Source: Paraburkholderia youngii (GTDB lineage Bacteria; Pseudomonadota; Gammaproteobacteria; Burkholderiales; Burkholderiaceae). From it: 64,000 nucleotides of DNA. Position numbers and translations under genes: made by a program. The stretch's first letter is position 1, and each line of letters starts with the position of its first letter. The stretch is from contig NZ_JAALDK010000001.1 in assembly GCF_013366925.1 (NCBI RefSeq), forward strand, positions 1,371,089 to 1,435,088. Direction: 5' to 3'. The notes below the pieces were generated by a model. The model saw only the letters and a program-made list of their open reading frames with translations. It was not told where the DNA came from and did no database searches. Below are positions 28,129 to 37,822 of the stretch, one piece after another.

Positions 28129-30738
28129 ATGCAAAAATTTCTCCGTATCTGTTTTTTCATTTTTCTGGTCGCCGGCGCGGCGCCCGTGTTTGCCGCCGCG
28201 CCTGAGCCCGCCCATCCCACGCCCGCTTCCGCCGCCGTCACGCTGACACCTCAGCAGGCTCGCGACGCGCTCTCCGTCCTGAACGACCCCAAACGCCGCG
28301 CACAGGTCGCCGATACGCTGCAGGCGATCGCCGCGGCCGGCGCGTTGAGCGCGCCGCCCGCTTCCGCGCCGGCGGCCGCGGCGTCGGCACCGGCCGCCGC
28401 CAGCGGCGCAGCCTCGCTCGTGCCTGCCGCGTTCAAAAGCAATGGCCTCGCGTCGCAGATCGCGCGTCAGGGCGCGCATTACGTCGGCTATCTCGCGACC
28501 TCGCTGCGCGGCTCGATCGCCGCGCTGCTCGATGTCGCTTCGGTGCGCGCATGGTGGAACTGGCAGTTCGCCAACCCGCACGCGCGCGTGGTGCTGCTCA
28601 AGGTGCTGTCGTCGCTGCTCGCCGCGCTGATTCCCGCACTGTTGCTCGAATGGCTGACGCGCCGGCTGCTGCGGCGGGTCTACCGGGCGATCGCCGCGCG
28701 CCGCGAAGCCGCGCAGCAGGATGACAACGGCGCCGCGCCGGCCGGTCATACGCCGACGAACACGCCGCCGCTGCCCGCTCGGTCGTCGGTGCCGCCGGTG
28801 CTCGAGGCAGAGGCGCAAGCCGTCGCCACTGGCCCCGCCGCGCCGTACGCGACGCCATCCGAGAAAGGCCGCGCGATCGAAGCCGAAGGCAAGCGCAACG
28901 CGACGCACCACTGGACGCTGCTGCAACGTCTGCCGCGCTCGTTGCTTATCACGCTGGTCAGGCTGATTCCGCTTGCCGTGTTCGTCGCCGCGGCAAGCGC
29001 GGTGATTTCGATCATCACCGACAACGGCACGCCGCAGGACCGCGCGCTCGATTCGCTGATCGACGTCTATGTGGTGTGCCGCTGCGTCGTGATCGTCGGC
29101 GCGTTCTTCCTGCAGCCGAGCGCGCCGCGTCTGCGGCTGCTGCGCATGGGCGATGCGTGGGCCGCGTTCATCCTCGGCTGGATCGTGCGGATCGTCGGCG
29201 TGGTCGGCGCCGGCGTCGCGCTTGCCGAAGTCGCGCAGGCGCTCGGGATGAACGACGCCGCGCATCTCGCGCTGCTGAAAGTGGTCGCGCTGGTCGGTCA
29301 CGTGATGATCTCGATCCTCGTGCTGCACTGTGCGAAGCCGGTTGCCAACCGGATTCGCATTCGCTTTTCCGCGCACGAGTCGTTGCAGATGTTCGGCAAC
29401 GCGCTCGCGGACGCGTGGGCCTGGGTTGCCGTGGTCATCGTGATGGGCCTGTGGTTCGTGTGGGCCTTCGACGTACAGAACGGCTATCACGCGCTCGTGA
29501 ATATCGGCGGCATGACGCTCGCGATACTGATCGGCGCGCGGCTCGTGTCGATCGTGATCTTCGGTGCGCTCGCGCGCATCTTCCACGTGCAGGACGAAGC
29601 GTCGCGCTCGCTCGTGCATCAGCACGCGTATCGATACTATCCGGCGCTGCGGCGCGTGATCGGCTGGGTCATCGGCATTGTCACCGCGTTCGTGCTGTTG
29701 CAGGCGTGGGGCGTCGATGTCGTCGATCTGTTCCGCAGCGGCACGATCGGCCACCGCCTCGCCTCGGCGCTCGCGACGATCGCGGTCGCAGCGATCATCG
29801 CGCTGGTGGTGTGGGAGGTCGTCAACGTGTCGGCCGAGCGCCGCCTCGACGACTGGACGAGCAGCGGCGATCTGGTGCGCGCCGCGCGCCTGCGCACGCT
29901 GATGCCGATGCTGCGCAGCGCGCTGTTCTGCGTGATCGCGCTCGTCGTCGTGCTGACGGGGCTGAGCGAACTCGGCGTGAACATCGGCCCGCTGCTCGCG
30001 GGCGCGAGCATCTTCGGCGTCGCGCTCGGCTTCGGCTCACAGAAGCTGGTGCAGGATTTCATCACCGGCATCTTCCTGCTGATGGAAAACGCGATGCAGG
30101 TCGGCGACTGGGTCACGCTCGCGGGCGTGTCGGGCACCGTCGAATATCTGTCGATTCGCACCGTGCGCCTGCGCGGCAGCGACGGCTCGCTGTTTACGGT
30201 GCCGTTCAGTTCGGTGTCGACCGTGAACAACACGAATCGCGGCATCGGCAACGCGGCGGTGCGCGTGAATATCGTGTTCGGCCAGGACGTCGAGCGCGCG
30301 ATCGACACGCTGAAGGAAATCGGCGCGTCGCTGCGCGCGGATGACAAGTTCAAGGACGGCATCCTGGCGAACTTCTCGTTCTGGGGCGTCGATGCGGTCG
30401 ACGGTTCGGCGATCACGCTGGCCGGCCAGATGCAATGCCGCGATACGTCGCGCTGGGGCGTGCAACGCGAGTTCAACCGGCGCATCCTCGAGCGCTTCAG
30501 CGAGCTCGGCATCGAGATCGCGAATCCGCAGCGCCATCTGCTCACGTGGGACCCGGCGAGCAAGGCCAAGGTCGATGCGGGCGTGCCGCGCATCCACCAC
30601 GTTGGACAGTCTGATGGCGGCGAGCACACTCCGCACAAGGGCGACGCGCCGCGCGACGATCAGATCCCCGTCGATCCGAGCCCGGCCGGTGGCCCCGGCA
30701 CGCCCGCCAATCCGGGCTCGACCTCGCCGCACGCGTGA
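28129..30738 (+). CDS. Large MscS-family mechanosensitive channel (YbiO/YnaI-like)
   Basis: 869 aa. Signal peptide (residues 1-23, ending AAPVFAAA), an Ala/Pro-rich periplasmic part to about 150, then about ten membrane helices and the MscS core about 600-800: pore helix and beta-domain entry in FGVALGFGSQKLVQDFITGIFLLMEN. The C-terminus is Gly/Pro-rich and disordered (about 820-869). It should act as a pressure-release valve in the inner membrane under osmotic downshock. A gene on its own with a shared bidirectional terminator behind it. Confidence 0.92.
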   Translation: MQKFLRICFFIFLVAGAAPVFAAAPEPAHPTPASAAVTLTPQQARDALSVLNDPKRRAQVADTLQAIAAAGALSAPPASAPAAAASAPAAASGAASLVPAAFKSNGLASQIARQGAHYVGYLATSLRGSIAALLDVASVRAWWNWQFANPHARVVLLKVLSSLLAALIPALLLEWLTRRLLRRVYRAIAARREAAQQDDNGAAPAGHTPTNTPPLPARSSVPPVLEAEAQAVATGPAAPYATPSEKGRAIEAEGKRNATHHWTLLQRLPRSLLITLVRLIPLAVFVAAASAVISIITDNGTPQDRALDSLIDVYVVCRCVVIVGAFFLQPSAPRLRLLRMGDAWAAFILGWIVRIVGVVGAGVALAEVAQALGMNDAAHLALLKVVALVGHVMISILVLHCAKPVANRIRIRFSAHESLQMFGNALADAWAWVAVVIVMGLWFVWAFDVQNGYHALVNIGGMTLAILIGARLVSIVIFGALARIFHVQDEASRSLVHQHAYRYYPALRRVIGWVIGIVTAFVLLQAWGVDVVDLFRSGTIGHRLASALATIAVAAIIALVVWEVVNVSAERRLDDWTSSGDLVRAARLRTLMPMLRSALFCVIALVVVLTGLSELGVNIGPLLAGASIFGVALGFGSQKLVQDFITGIFLLMENAMQVGDWVTLAGVSGTVEYLSIRTVRLRGSDGSLFTVPFSSVSTVNNTNRGIGNAAVRVNIVFGQDVERAIDTLKEIGASLRADDKFKDGILANFSFWGVDAVDGSAITLAGQMQCRDTSRWGVQREFNRRILERFSELGIEIANPQRHLLTWDPASKAKVDAGVPRIHHVGQSDGGEHTPHKGDAPRDDQIPVDPSPAGGPGTPANPGSTSPHA

Positions 30739-30766
30739 CGTGACACGCCGCGCGTCGCACGCGTAA

Positions 30767-30805
30767 AGGTTCGCTAGCGCCGCGCAGCGCAGCGCTAGCG
30801 AACCT
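30767..30805. terminator. Bidirectional terminator between the MscS gene and the helicase gene
   Basis: 14-bp inverted repeat (AGGTTCGCTAGCGC at 30767-30780, complement at 30792-30805) with an 11-base loop. It overlaps the last codons of the helicase gene and sits 29 bases past the channel stop. No long T tail. Confidence 0.6.
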
Positions 30806-33056
30806 GCCACCAGCGCGGCAACAGCCGCCGCACTTCCGGCCTGCGGAAGCGGTCGTCGATCAGATGCACGACGCCGCGATCCTGTTCGGTGCGGATCACG
30901 CGCCCCGCCGCCTGCACGACTTTCTGCAATCCCGGGTACAGGTACATATAGTCGTAGCCATTGCCGAAGCGCGCATCGAGCGCACGGCGCATCTGCTCGT
31001 TGACGTCGTTGACCTGCGGCAGACCGAGCGTCGCAACGAACGCGCCGATCAGTTGCTGTCCGGTCAGATCCACTCCCTCCGAAAACGCGCCGCCGAGCAC
31101 CGCGAAGCCGATCCCCTGATTCATCGTCCTGAAGCGCGCGAGAAACGCATCACGCGCGGCTTCGTCCATGCCGGGCTCCTGCGTCCACACCGGCAAGCCG
31201 GGATGCCGCTCGCGCAGCAGCGCGACCACGCGTTGCAGATAATCGAAACTGCTCAGGAACCCGAGATAATTGCCGGGCTGCGTGTCGTACTGCTTCGCAA
31301 TCAGTTCGGCGATCGGCGCGAGCGAGCGCTCGCGATCGCGCCAGCGCGTCGATACATGAGCCGCTACGTGCACCTGCAACTGCTCCGCGCGAAACGGTCC
31401 TTCGACATCGAGCCATTGCGTGTCGTCGGCGAGCCCAAGCGTGTCGCGATAGAAATGCTGCGGATTCAGCGTGCCGGAGAACATCACCGTGGTACGCGCA
31501 GCCGCATAGCGTGGCGCGAGAAACGGCGCGGGGATCACGTTGCGCACGCATAGCGTCGCACTGGTCTTGTCGCGCGGCGCGTAACGGTCGGCGCTCAATG
31601 TCACGTCGAACATCGAGTGCTCGCCGAACTGCTCGGCGAGCGCGACGAAGTGCATCGCATCGAAGAAAAAGCGCAGCGCGTGTTCGTCGATCGACAACGG
31701 CGCGTCGGCGAGCTGATCGGTCACTGCGCCAATCAGATTCTGCGCGGCGGATAGCAACTTTCCGGGGATCTCCGCGTACACCTGGTAGCTGGCCGTCTGC
31801 GCGCGCTTCAGCGCATTCCATTCGCGCTGCAAACGTTCGAGCGGCTTCTTCAGCGCCGCCGGCGCGCTGTTGCGCGCGAGCCGGAACGCGCTTTGATCGA
31901 GCGACGCGGTATACATGCGCCGCGCGCGTTCCAGCAGGTTGTGCGCTTCGTCCACCAGCACGCCCACGCGCCACTGATTGATCTGCGCGAGCGCATGCAG
32001 CATCGCGCTCGCGTCGTAGTAGTAGTTGTAATCGCCGACGGTCACGTCGGCCCAGCGCGCGAGCTCCTGCGCCAGATAGTACGGACACACGTCGTGCGCG
32101 AGCGCGGCCTCGCGCACCGCCGCGCGATCGAGCCGCGGCGTCGCCAGCGCCGCGGCGCGCGCCGCATCGAGACGATCGTAAAAGCCGCGCGCGAGCGGAC
32201 ATGACTCGCCGTTGCAGGCCTTGTCCGGATGCTCGCAGGCTTTGTCGCGCGCGACGAGTTCGAGCGTTCTGAGCGGCAGCGGCGCGCTATGGTGCAGCGA
32301 ATCGATCGCGTCGAGCGCAAGCGCGCGGCCCGGCGTCTTCGCGGTCAGAAAGAACACGCGATCGAGCCGGTCTTCGCCGCAGGCTTTGAGCAACGGAAAA
32401 ATCGTTGCCAGCGTTTTGCCGATGCCGGTCGGCGCCTGCGCCATCAACGGCTTGCCGTCGCGCGCCGCACGATACACGGCCACCGCGAGCTCGCGCTGCC
32501 CACGGCGAAACTGCCCATACGGAAACTGCAACTCGACGAGCGCCGCATTGCGCGCAGCGCGATGCGCGTCTTCCTGCACGGCCCAATCGAGAAATCGTTC
32601 GCACTGGTCGACGAAGAAGATTTCGAGTTCGCGCGCGCTGTGCTGCTGTGTCAGCACGGTTTCCTTCTGACTGCCGATATCGAAGTACACCAGCGCGACC
32701 GTCAGCTCGGCGAGCCCGCGCGCCTCGCACAGCAGATGCCCATAGACGAGCGCCTGTGCCCAGTGCAGCACGCGATGATTGGCGGGCATGCGCGCGAGAT
32801 CGCCGCGATAGGTCTTCACCTCTTCGAGCCGGTTCGCGATTGGATCGTAGCCGTCTGCGCGGCCACGCACGGTCAGACTGCGATGCGTGCCCGTCAGCGT
32901 GAGTTCGGTTTCGTAGCCGCCCGCGCGACGGCCGGCGACCATCTGATGACCGGCAATGCCTTCGAGCGAAGTCGGCGCGGGCGTGAAGCGCAGATCGAGA
33001 TCGCCGCGCCGCGCGGTGAATTCGCACATCGCGCGGACGGCCACCACGTAGCTCAT
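30795..33056 (-). CDS. XPD/DinG-type iron-sulfur helicase with N-terminal PD-(D/E)XK nuclease-like domain
   Basis: 753 aa. The N-terminal about 165 residues look like a Cas4-type nuclease: Asp68 in GRADGYD, Glu79-x-Lys81 in EEVKTYRGD, and a helix HWAQALVYG. The helicase has Walker A APTGIGKT (208-215), four cysteines for a 4Fe-4S cluster (274, 281, 286, 324), DEAH at 369-372, and a C-terminal half ending in the motif-VI-like QAAGRVIRTEQDRG. It overlaps the preceding nuclease gene by 4 bases (ATGA), so the two proteins are made together. Family knowledge: helicase next to FAN1 is a known bacterial pairing for crosslink repair. Probably unwinds 5'-3'. Confidence 0.92.
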   Translation of the reverse strand: MSYVVAVRAMCEFTARRGDLDLRFTPAPTSLEGIAGHQMVAGRRAGGYETELTLTGTHRSLTVRGRADGYDPIANRLEEVKTYRGDLARMPANHRVLHWAQALVYGHLLCEARGLAELTVALVYFDIGSQKETVLTQQHSARELEIFFVDQCERFLDWAVQEDAHRAARNAALVELQFPYGQFRRGQRELAVAVYRAARDGKPLMAQAPTGIGKTLATIFPLLKACGEDRLDRVFFLTAKTPGRALALDAIDSLHHSAPLPLRTLELVARDKACEHPDKACNGESCPLARGFYDRLDAARAAALATPRLDRAAVREAALAHDVCPYYLAQELARWADVTVGDYNYYYDASAMLHALAQINQWRVGVLVDEAHNLLERARRMYTASLDQSAFRLARNSAPAALKKPLERLQREWNALKRAQTASYQVYAEIPGKLLSAAQNLIGAVTDQLADAPLSIDEHALRFFFDAMHFVALAEQFGEHSMFDVTLSADRYAPRDKTSATLCVRNVIPAPFLAPRYAAARTTVMFSGTLNPQHFYRDTLGLADDTQWLDVEGPFRAEQLQVHVAAHVSTRWRDRERSLAPIAELIAKQYDTQPGNYLGFLSSFDYLQRVVALLRERHPGLPVWTQEPGMDEAARDAFLARFRTMNQGIGFAVLGGAFSEGVDLTGQQLIGAFVATLGLPQVNDVNEQMRRALDARFGNGYDYMYLYPGLQKVVQAAGRVIRTEQDRGVVHLIDDRFRRPEVRRLLPRWWQVR

Positions 33057-34822
33057 ACGGCGCGCTCCGCTTCGGCTCGCGTCGCGACGTCCGCTTCGCC
33101 CTGCGCCTCTTGCCCGGCCCAGCGCACGTCGACGACGCGCACCGGCATGCCGTGCTGCGCGCAGTACGCGAGCCAGCGGATCTGGTTGTCCTGCAGACGA
33201 TCGCCGGGGCCTTTTACCTCGATCAATTCATAGCGACGCTCGGCCGGCCAGAACCGGATCAGGTCGGGCAAGCCGGAACGATTGCCGCGAATGTCGCGCA
33301 GCAAGCGCTCGAACCACAGCTTCAGATGTGCGGCGGGCAGACAGTCGAGCGCAAGCGCGACGAGTTCGGGCGTCAACAGTCCCCAGAATACGAATGGCGA
33401 CTGCATACCGGTCTTCTGATGCAGATGCCGCAGAATCGTGTCGCGATAGACACCGCTATCGAGCTGCGCGAAGCAGGCCGCGAACTGCGTGGCGCGGCGC
33501 GCGTGAAAATCGGGCGCGTGCAGATCGGCCGGTTCGCGCTGGAACGGATGAAAAAACGCGCCGGGCAGCGCCGCGAACACCGGCTCCCAGCACAGCAGGC
33601 CGAACAGCGAATTGATCAGCGCGTTCTCGACGTAGTGCACCGGCGCGGCGTCGCTGCTCAGATGATCGCGCACCACGTATTCGACGGGCACCGGCGTGTC
33701 AGGCTTCGGCAGCACCAGCGTGCCGCGCTCCACCCGTCGCGCCGCCGCCGCGCGCGGCACGGGCACGCCGCATTTGCGCCGCAGGCGCGGCAACATCCGG
33801 GCGACACGCTGCGCTTCTTCTTCGCTCTCGGGCGCTGCATCGGCCTGCAAAGCCAGCGCGAGCGCTGCGCCGTCACGCTCGCTGCGCTCGAGCACGCGCA
33901 TGCGTCGATGACGCGCACCCGGCCACGCGCATGCGTCGTACACCTCGAGTGCGGTGCTCCACTGTTCGCGCCGCTCGCACTCCTGGCCGATCCGGAACAG
34001 CAGTTTCCCGCGACGCGTTTCTAGCCACGGATTCGCGGTATCGATCGAGCGGACGGTCGTGATCAGTTCTTCAAGCGTGGCGGCGCCGGTGTCGACCGGT
34101 AGCCATTCGAGCACTTCGCGGCACGCGTGCAGCGCGAGATAAACGTCGATGTCCGCGCGTTTCTGGAACGCGCGCGACGACGGTCCGAACGCGACCTTCT
34201 CGTACTGGAACACGCCAAGATCGGCGAGTACGAACTCCGACCAGTCCTGATATAGATTGCCGAAGAACATCAGCCGCAAGCGATCGCACAACGGCGCGAT
34301 CGCAACGTGCAGCACGCGGTCCGTAGTGGCGTCGTGCCACGCGGCGAGCGGACGTGATGGGCATGCTTGCGCTTCGCGGCTTTCAGCTTCGTAAAACGCG
34401 CGCAGCGTTTCGAGCAGATCCGGTTTGCGCAATGCCTTTGCGCCGGGAATTCGCGCGAACGCGTGCGCGAACATCTCCAGCAATTGCGCACGCGTGCTGA
34501 GGGCAAACAGATCGTCGAGCGACAGAGCCGGTTCGGTGTCGATCCAGCGATGCACCGTCATCGGCATCGCCGCCTGCAACGGACAGCCGATTTCGTCATA
34601 AACGAGGCGGCTCGCGCGAAACAACATGCCCTTGCGCATCAGCATGCGCACCAGCAACGCACGCGATGCCTGCGGCAATGTCGCGAAAGTGCTCAGAAAA
34701 GCGTGCTCTTCGTCGTCGAGCAGGTCGTCGTAACGCGCGGCGAGCCACGCCAGCGCGCGCTCGAAATTCAGGAGGTAGTAAGGGGCCTCAGAGCGGATCT
34801 CTGAGCGAGCATCGGTTGCCAC
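33053..34822 (-). CDS. FAN1-like VRR-NUC nuclease
   Basis: 589 aa from a GTG at 34822 (weak ribosome site). The C-terminal VRR-NUC domain covers about residues 485-570 with Asp520 (GLPDLIRF), Glu535-Val-Lys537 (IEVKGPGDRL) and Gln547. The N-terminal part holds the SAP-like and helical/TPR-like regions of bacterial FAN1. FAN1 is a 5' flap endo/exonuclease that unhooks DNA interstrand crosslinks. The stop overlaps the helicase start. A LexA-type box 17 bases upstream of the start implies SOS induction. Confidence 0.93.
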   Translation of the reverse strand: MATDARSEIRSEAPYYLLNFERALAWLAARYDDLLDDEEHAFLSTFATLPQASRALLVRMLMRKGMLFRASRLVYDEIGCPLQAAMPMTVHRWIDTEPALSLDDLFALSTRAQLLEMFAHAFARIPGAKALRKPDLLETLRAFYEAESREAQACPSRPLAAWHDATTDRVLHVAIAPLCDRLRLMFFGNLYQDWSEFVLADLGVFQYEKVAFGPSSRAFQKRADIDVYLALHACREVLEWLPVDTGAATLEELITTVRSIDTANPWLETRRGKLLFRIGQECERREQWSTALEVYDACAWPGARHRRMRVLERSERDGAALALALQADAAPESEEEAQRVARMLPRLRRKCGVPVPRAAAARRVERGTLVLPKPDTPVPVEYVVRDHLSSDAAPVHYVENALINSLFGLLCWEPVFAALPGAFFHPFQREPADLHAPDFHARRATQFAACFAQLDSGVYRDTILRHLHQKTGMQSPFVFWGLLTPELVALALDCLPAAHLKLWFERLLRDIRGNRSGLPDLIRFWPAERRYELIEVKGPGDRLQDNQIRWLAYCAQHGMPVRVVDVRWAGQEAQGEADVATRAEAERAV

Positions 34823-34838
34823 GGACTTTGTGCAGGAC

Positions 34839-34854
34839 CTGTATGTTTATACAG
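34839..34854 (-). promoter_or_regulatory. LexA (SOS) box of the FAN1-helicase operon
   Basis: CTGT-N8-ACAG with an A/T-only centre apart from one G (CTGTATGTTTATACAG on the plus strand), the classic LexA operator. A possible -10 (TATCAT, minus strand) lies just upstream, so LexA would block transcription start. Confidence 0.82.
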
Positions 34855-34891
34855 TGATGATAGCAAAGTCCGGCGCGGTAACTGCCGCGCG

Positions 34892-35476
34892 TCAGGCTGC
34901 GAGCCACACGACCGTCAACGAGCGCACGCCCTGCGCGCCGCGAATCAGTACGCCCTCGATATCGGCGGTGGCTGACGGGCCGGTAACCAGCGCCGCGTAG
35001 CGCGCGCTGCGAAAATCGTCGCGACGATAGACTTCTTGCAGTCCATCGAGCAATTGCGCGGGATCGAGCAACACGACCAGATGCTGGACGATGTAGCCCA
35101 AGGCATTGACCACATATTCGCGCTCGCTGAACCACACCGAGCCGGTTTCGGCGACGCCAAAGCGCGCCCGCACCACACCGACGTCGACGTCCTGCAGCGA
35201 CGCGGGGTCGGTATCGGCGCCGATCACGCGCGTGCCCGGCACTTGCGCGCTCGCCGATGCAATGGATACCGCCGCGCCAAAACGCTCGCGAATCAGTTCG
35301 CTAACGTCGCTCGCGCTTGCCGCCTCGACGCAAGTGCCGCCCATCGTTTGCAGCGCCGCTGTGAAACGCGCTCGCAGATCGCCGCCAACCGCATCGAACA
35401 GCGGCACGTCGGGACGCGGCCGCGCGGCCGGTTGCGCGGCGCGTACTTTGGCAAGAAAAGCCTCACGCGTTGTCAT
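34892..35476 (-). CDS. lutC: Lactate utilization protein C (LUD domain)
   Basis: 194 aa from the ATG at 35476, which has GGAGG upstream and overlaps the end of lutB by 14 bases. Single LUD domain with VRARFGVAETGSVWFSE and the ALVTGPSATADIE loop typical of LutC/YkgG. Part of the three-subunit LutABC complex that oxidises L-lactate to pyruvate. Third gene of the operon. Confidence 0.93.
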   Translation of the reverse strand: MTTREAFLAKVRAAQPAARPRPDVPLFDAVGGDLRARFTAALQTMGGTCVEAASASDVSELIRERFGAAVSIASASAQVPGTRVIGADTDPASLQDVDVGVVRARFGVAETGSVWFSEREYVVNALGYIVQHLVVLLDPAQLLDGLQEVYRRDDFRSARYAALVTGPSATADIEGVLIRGAQGVRSLTVVWLAA

Positions 35477-36866
35477 TGCCGCCTCCGCGATTCTTTTTGT
35501 ACCAGGCATGGAAAGTCATTTTCGGCGCTTCCGGCAATTCGCGCTGCCGGCCCCAGATATTCAGAGGGTTGTACAGCACGAAATTCGGCAGCCGCCGTAA
35601 CGCGCTGCCCATCGACGCCACCGTCGCGCGATACAAGGTCGGACTCGATAGCAGACGCCCCGCCATCTTCAGCACTTCCTGCTTCACGAACGGCACTTCG
35701 TGCTGCTCGGCGATCACCGCGCGCCATTTATAGATCTGCTCGTGAATGTTGATCTTCACCGGACACACGTTCGTGCAACTGCCGTTGAGTGTCGATGCGA
35801 ACGGCAGCGCGCTATAGCGCTTCAGATCGAAAGTCGGATTGATGATCGCGCCGATCGGCCCCGAATAGGTGCCGCCATACGACAGGCCGCCGCTGCGTCG
35901 ATACACCGGACACGTATTCATGCACGCTCCGCAGCGTATGCATTTGAGCGAGTACCAGAAGTCCTCCATCGCGAGCCGTTCGGAACGGCCATGATCGACG
36001 AGGATGAAATGCATCTCGGTGCCCGGCCGCGGCGCACGAAAATGCGATGTGTACTGCGTGATCGGCGAACCCAACGCACTACGCGACAGCATGCGCACGA
36101 ACACGCCGAGATCCGACACCTTCGGTATCAGCTTCTCGATCCCGATCGATGCGATATGCAATGGCGGCACGTTCGCTGAAAGATCGGCATTGCCTTCGTT
36201 CGTGCAGACGACGACCGTGCCCGTTTCCGCCACCGCGAAATTGCAGCCGGTCATGCCAGCCGTTTTCTCGCGCACGAAATACGGCCGGGTATTCATGCGC
36301 TGGCTTTCGGCCAGATAATGGATGTCGCTGTTCTTCGGATCGGTGCCGATGGTACGGCCGAACAGCTCGGCCACGTCCGCGCGCAGCTTGTGCACGGCCG
36401 GCACGACCATATGACTCGGGTCCTGATGATCGAGCTGCTGGATGCGCTCGCCGAGGTCGGTCTCCATCACGGTAATGCCGCGCGGTTCGAGATACTCGCG
36501 CATCCGGCATTCGTCGGTCAGCATCGACTTGCTCTTCACGAGCGTCGTCATGCCGCGCTCGGACATCAGCTGGTGGACGATCGCGTTGTGCTCTTCCGCG
36601 TTCGCCGCCCAATGCACGACCACGCCATTGGCCTCGGCCGCCGCCGCGAACTGCTCCAGATAGTCGGCCAGATGCGACAGCGTGTGCTCCTTGATGCCCG
36701 ACGCCAGCGAGCGCAACGTTTCCCATTCGGCAATGCCGTGCGCCTGCGCGTCGCGCTTCTCGCGCAGGTCCCACAGACGCTTGTCGTGAAACGCGACATG
36801 CTCGGTTTTGCCGATAAAAGAACCCGCGGCTTTGGCGTGATCGATGCGGTGATGGTCGCCGCTCAT
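35463..36866 (-). CDS. lutB: Lactate utilization iron-sulfur protein B
   Basis: 467 aa from the ATG at 36866, which overlaps the lutA stop (ATGA). The N-terminal LUD domain (about residues 60-290, with GMTGCNFAVAETGTVVVCTNEGN) is followed by a two-cluster ferredoxin module: CIRCGACMNTCP and CTNVCP. The C-terminal LutB helix region includes NPLNIWGRQRELPEAP. It carries electrons from lactate oxidation together with LutA and LutC. Confidence 0.95.
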   Translation of the reverse strand: MSGDHHRIDHAKAAGSFIGKTEHVAFHDKRLWDLREKRDAQAHGIAEWETLRSLASGIKEHTLSHLADYLEQFAAAAEANGVVVHWAANAEEHNAIVHQLMSERGMTTLVKSKSMLTDECRMREYLEPRGITVMETDLGERIQQLDHQDPSHMVVPAVHKLRADVAELFGRTIGTDPKNSDIHYLAESQRMNTRPYFVREKTAGMTGCNFAVAETGTVVVCTNEGNADLSANVPPLHIASIGIEKLIPKVSDLGVFVRMLSRSALGSPITQYTSHFRAPRPGTEMHFILVDHGRSERLAMEDFWYSLKCIRCGACMNTCPVYRRSGGLSYGGTYSGPIGAIINPTFDLKRYSALPFASTLNGSCTNVCPVKINIHEQIYKWRAVIAEQHEVPFVKQEVLKMAGRLLSSPTLYRATVASMGSALRRLPNFVLYNPLNIWGRQRELPEAPKMTFHAWYKKNRGGGNDNA

Positions 36867-37606
36867 GCGCGTGCTCCATTGAGAACCTGCGCGATATGAA
36901 TGAAGCGCGCGTCGGCCTTCATGCGTTCGGCGCAACCCTGTTGGTGCATCAGGCAGGACATATCAGCCGAAACGATGTACTCGGCACCCGCATTCAGATG
37001 GTCGCGCACCTTGTCCTGCCCCATGCGCACCGACACCGCCTCTTCGGTGACCGAGAACGTGCCGCCAAAACCGCAGCATTCGTCGGGCCTCGCCGGCTTA
37101 ACGAACTCGATGCCACTCACGCCTTCGAGCAATGCGCGCGGCTTTGAAAACGGCGTGCCGGCAATTTCCGACGCCGACGCCTGCCTCAGATGACGCAGCG
37201 CGCTGCAACTGATGTGCAGACCGACGCGATGCGGAAACTCGGCCCACGGAAATTCGCGCGCGCCGATCACGTCGTGCAAAAACTCGACCAACTCGTAAGC
37301 GCTTACGCGCACTTTCTTCACTTCATCGGTCTGCTCGAGCGCGGTCAGATGCTCTCGCACGTGATGAATGCAACTCGCGGACGGCCCGACGATGTAGTCG
37401 TAGCCGGCGAAGTTGCGCGCGAATAGTCGCTCGGTGGCGGCGGCGTCCGCATGCGCGCCGCTATTGGCCATCGGCTGGCCGCAGCAGGTCTGCTGTTGCG
37501 GATAGTCGACCTCGATGCCGAAACGTTCGAGCAGTTCGAGCGTCGCGATGCCGACCTCGGGATAGAACGCGTCGATAAAGCACGGGATGAACAGCGCGAC
37601 TTTCAT
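36863..37606 (-). CDS. lutA: Lactate utilization protein A (CCG-domain Fe-S protein)
   Basis: 247 aa with the two Cys-Cys-Gly modules of the family: TCCGQPMAN and DECCGFGGTFSV. First gene of lutABC; its ATG at 37606 lies about 75 bases from a strong sigma-70 promoter with an overlapping operator. The complex would let the cell grow on L-lactate. Confidence 0.95.
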   Translation of the reverse strand: MKVALFIPCFIDAFYPEVGIATLELLERFGIEVDYPQQQTCCGQPMANSGAHADAAATERLFARNFAGYDYIVGPSASCIHHVREHLTALEQTDEVKKVRVSAYELVEFLHDVIGAREFPWAEFPHRVGLHISCSALRHLRQASASEIAGTPFSKPRALLEGVSGIEFVKPARPDECCGFGGTFSVTEEAVSVRMGQDKVRDHLNAGAEYIVSADMSCLMHQQGCAERMKADARFIHIAQVLNGARA

Positions 37607-37677
37607 AGGGCCTTCAGGAAATGCGGCGGGGATGATGTCGATTGACCGGTGCGGCCCGTCTGGCCGTCTTGGTCATG

Positions 37678-37690
37678 TTGGTCTGACCAA
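37678..37690. promoter_or_regulatory. FadR/LldR-type operator of lutABC
   Basis: TTGGTCTGACCAA, a 13-bp palindrome of the TGGT-N3-ACCA class bound by GntR/FadR-type regulators such as LldR and PdhR. A half-site TTGGTC lies 9 bases away at 37669. It begins right after the -10 box, over the expected start point, so it should repress. Confidence 0.8.
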
Positions 37691-37691
37691 G

Positions 37692-37720
37692 ACTATAAGA
37701 AAGGCGGTTGGCGGTGTCAA
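37692..37720 (-). promoter_or_regulatory. Sigma-70 promoter of lutABC
   Basis: On the minus strand: TTGACA, exactly 17 bases, TATAGT. It is almost consensus and therefore well suited to control by a repressor. Confidence 0.82.
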
Positions 37721-37822
37721 TTCGAGCGGCCCGATCACCACGGCAGAGTAAGCGCGACCTTGGACAGCGGGAGCTTGTTCGTCGGCCATCGAGCCGCCGC
37801 GTTCGTTCTCCAACACCACCGC

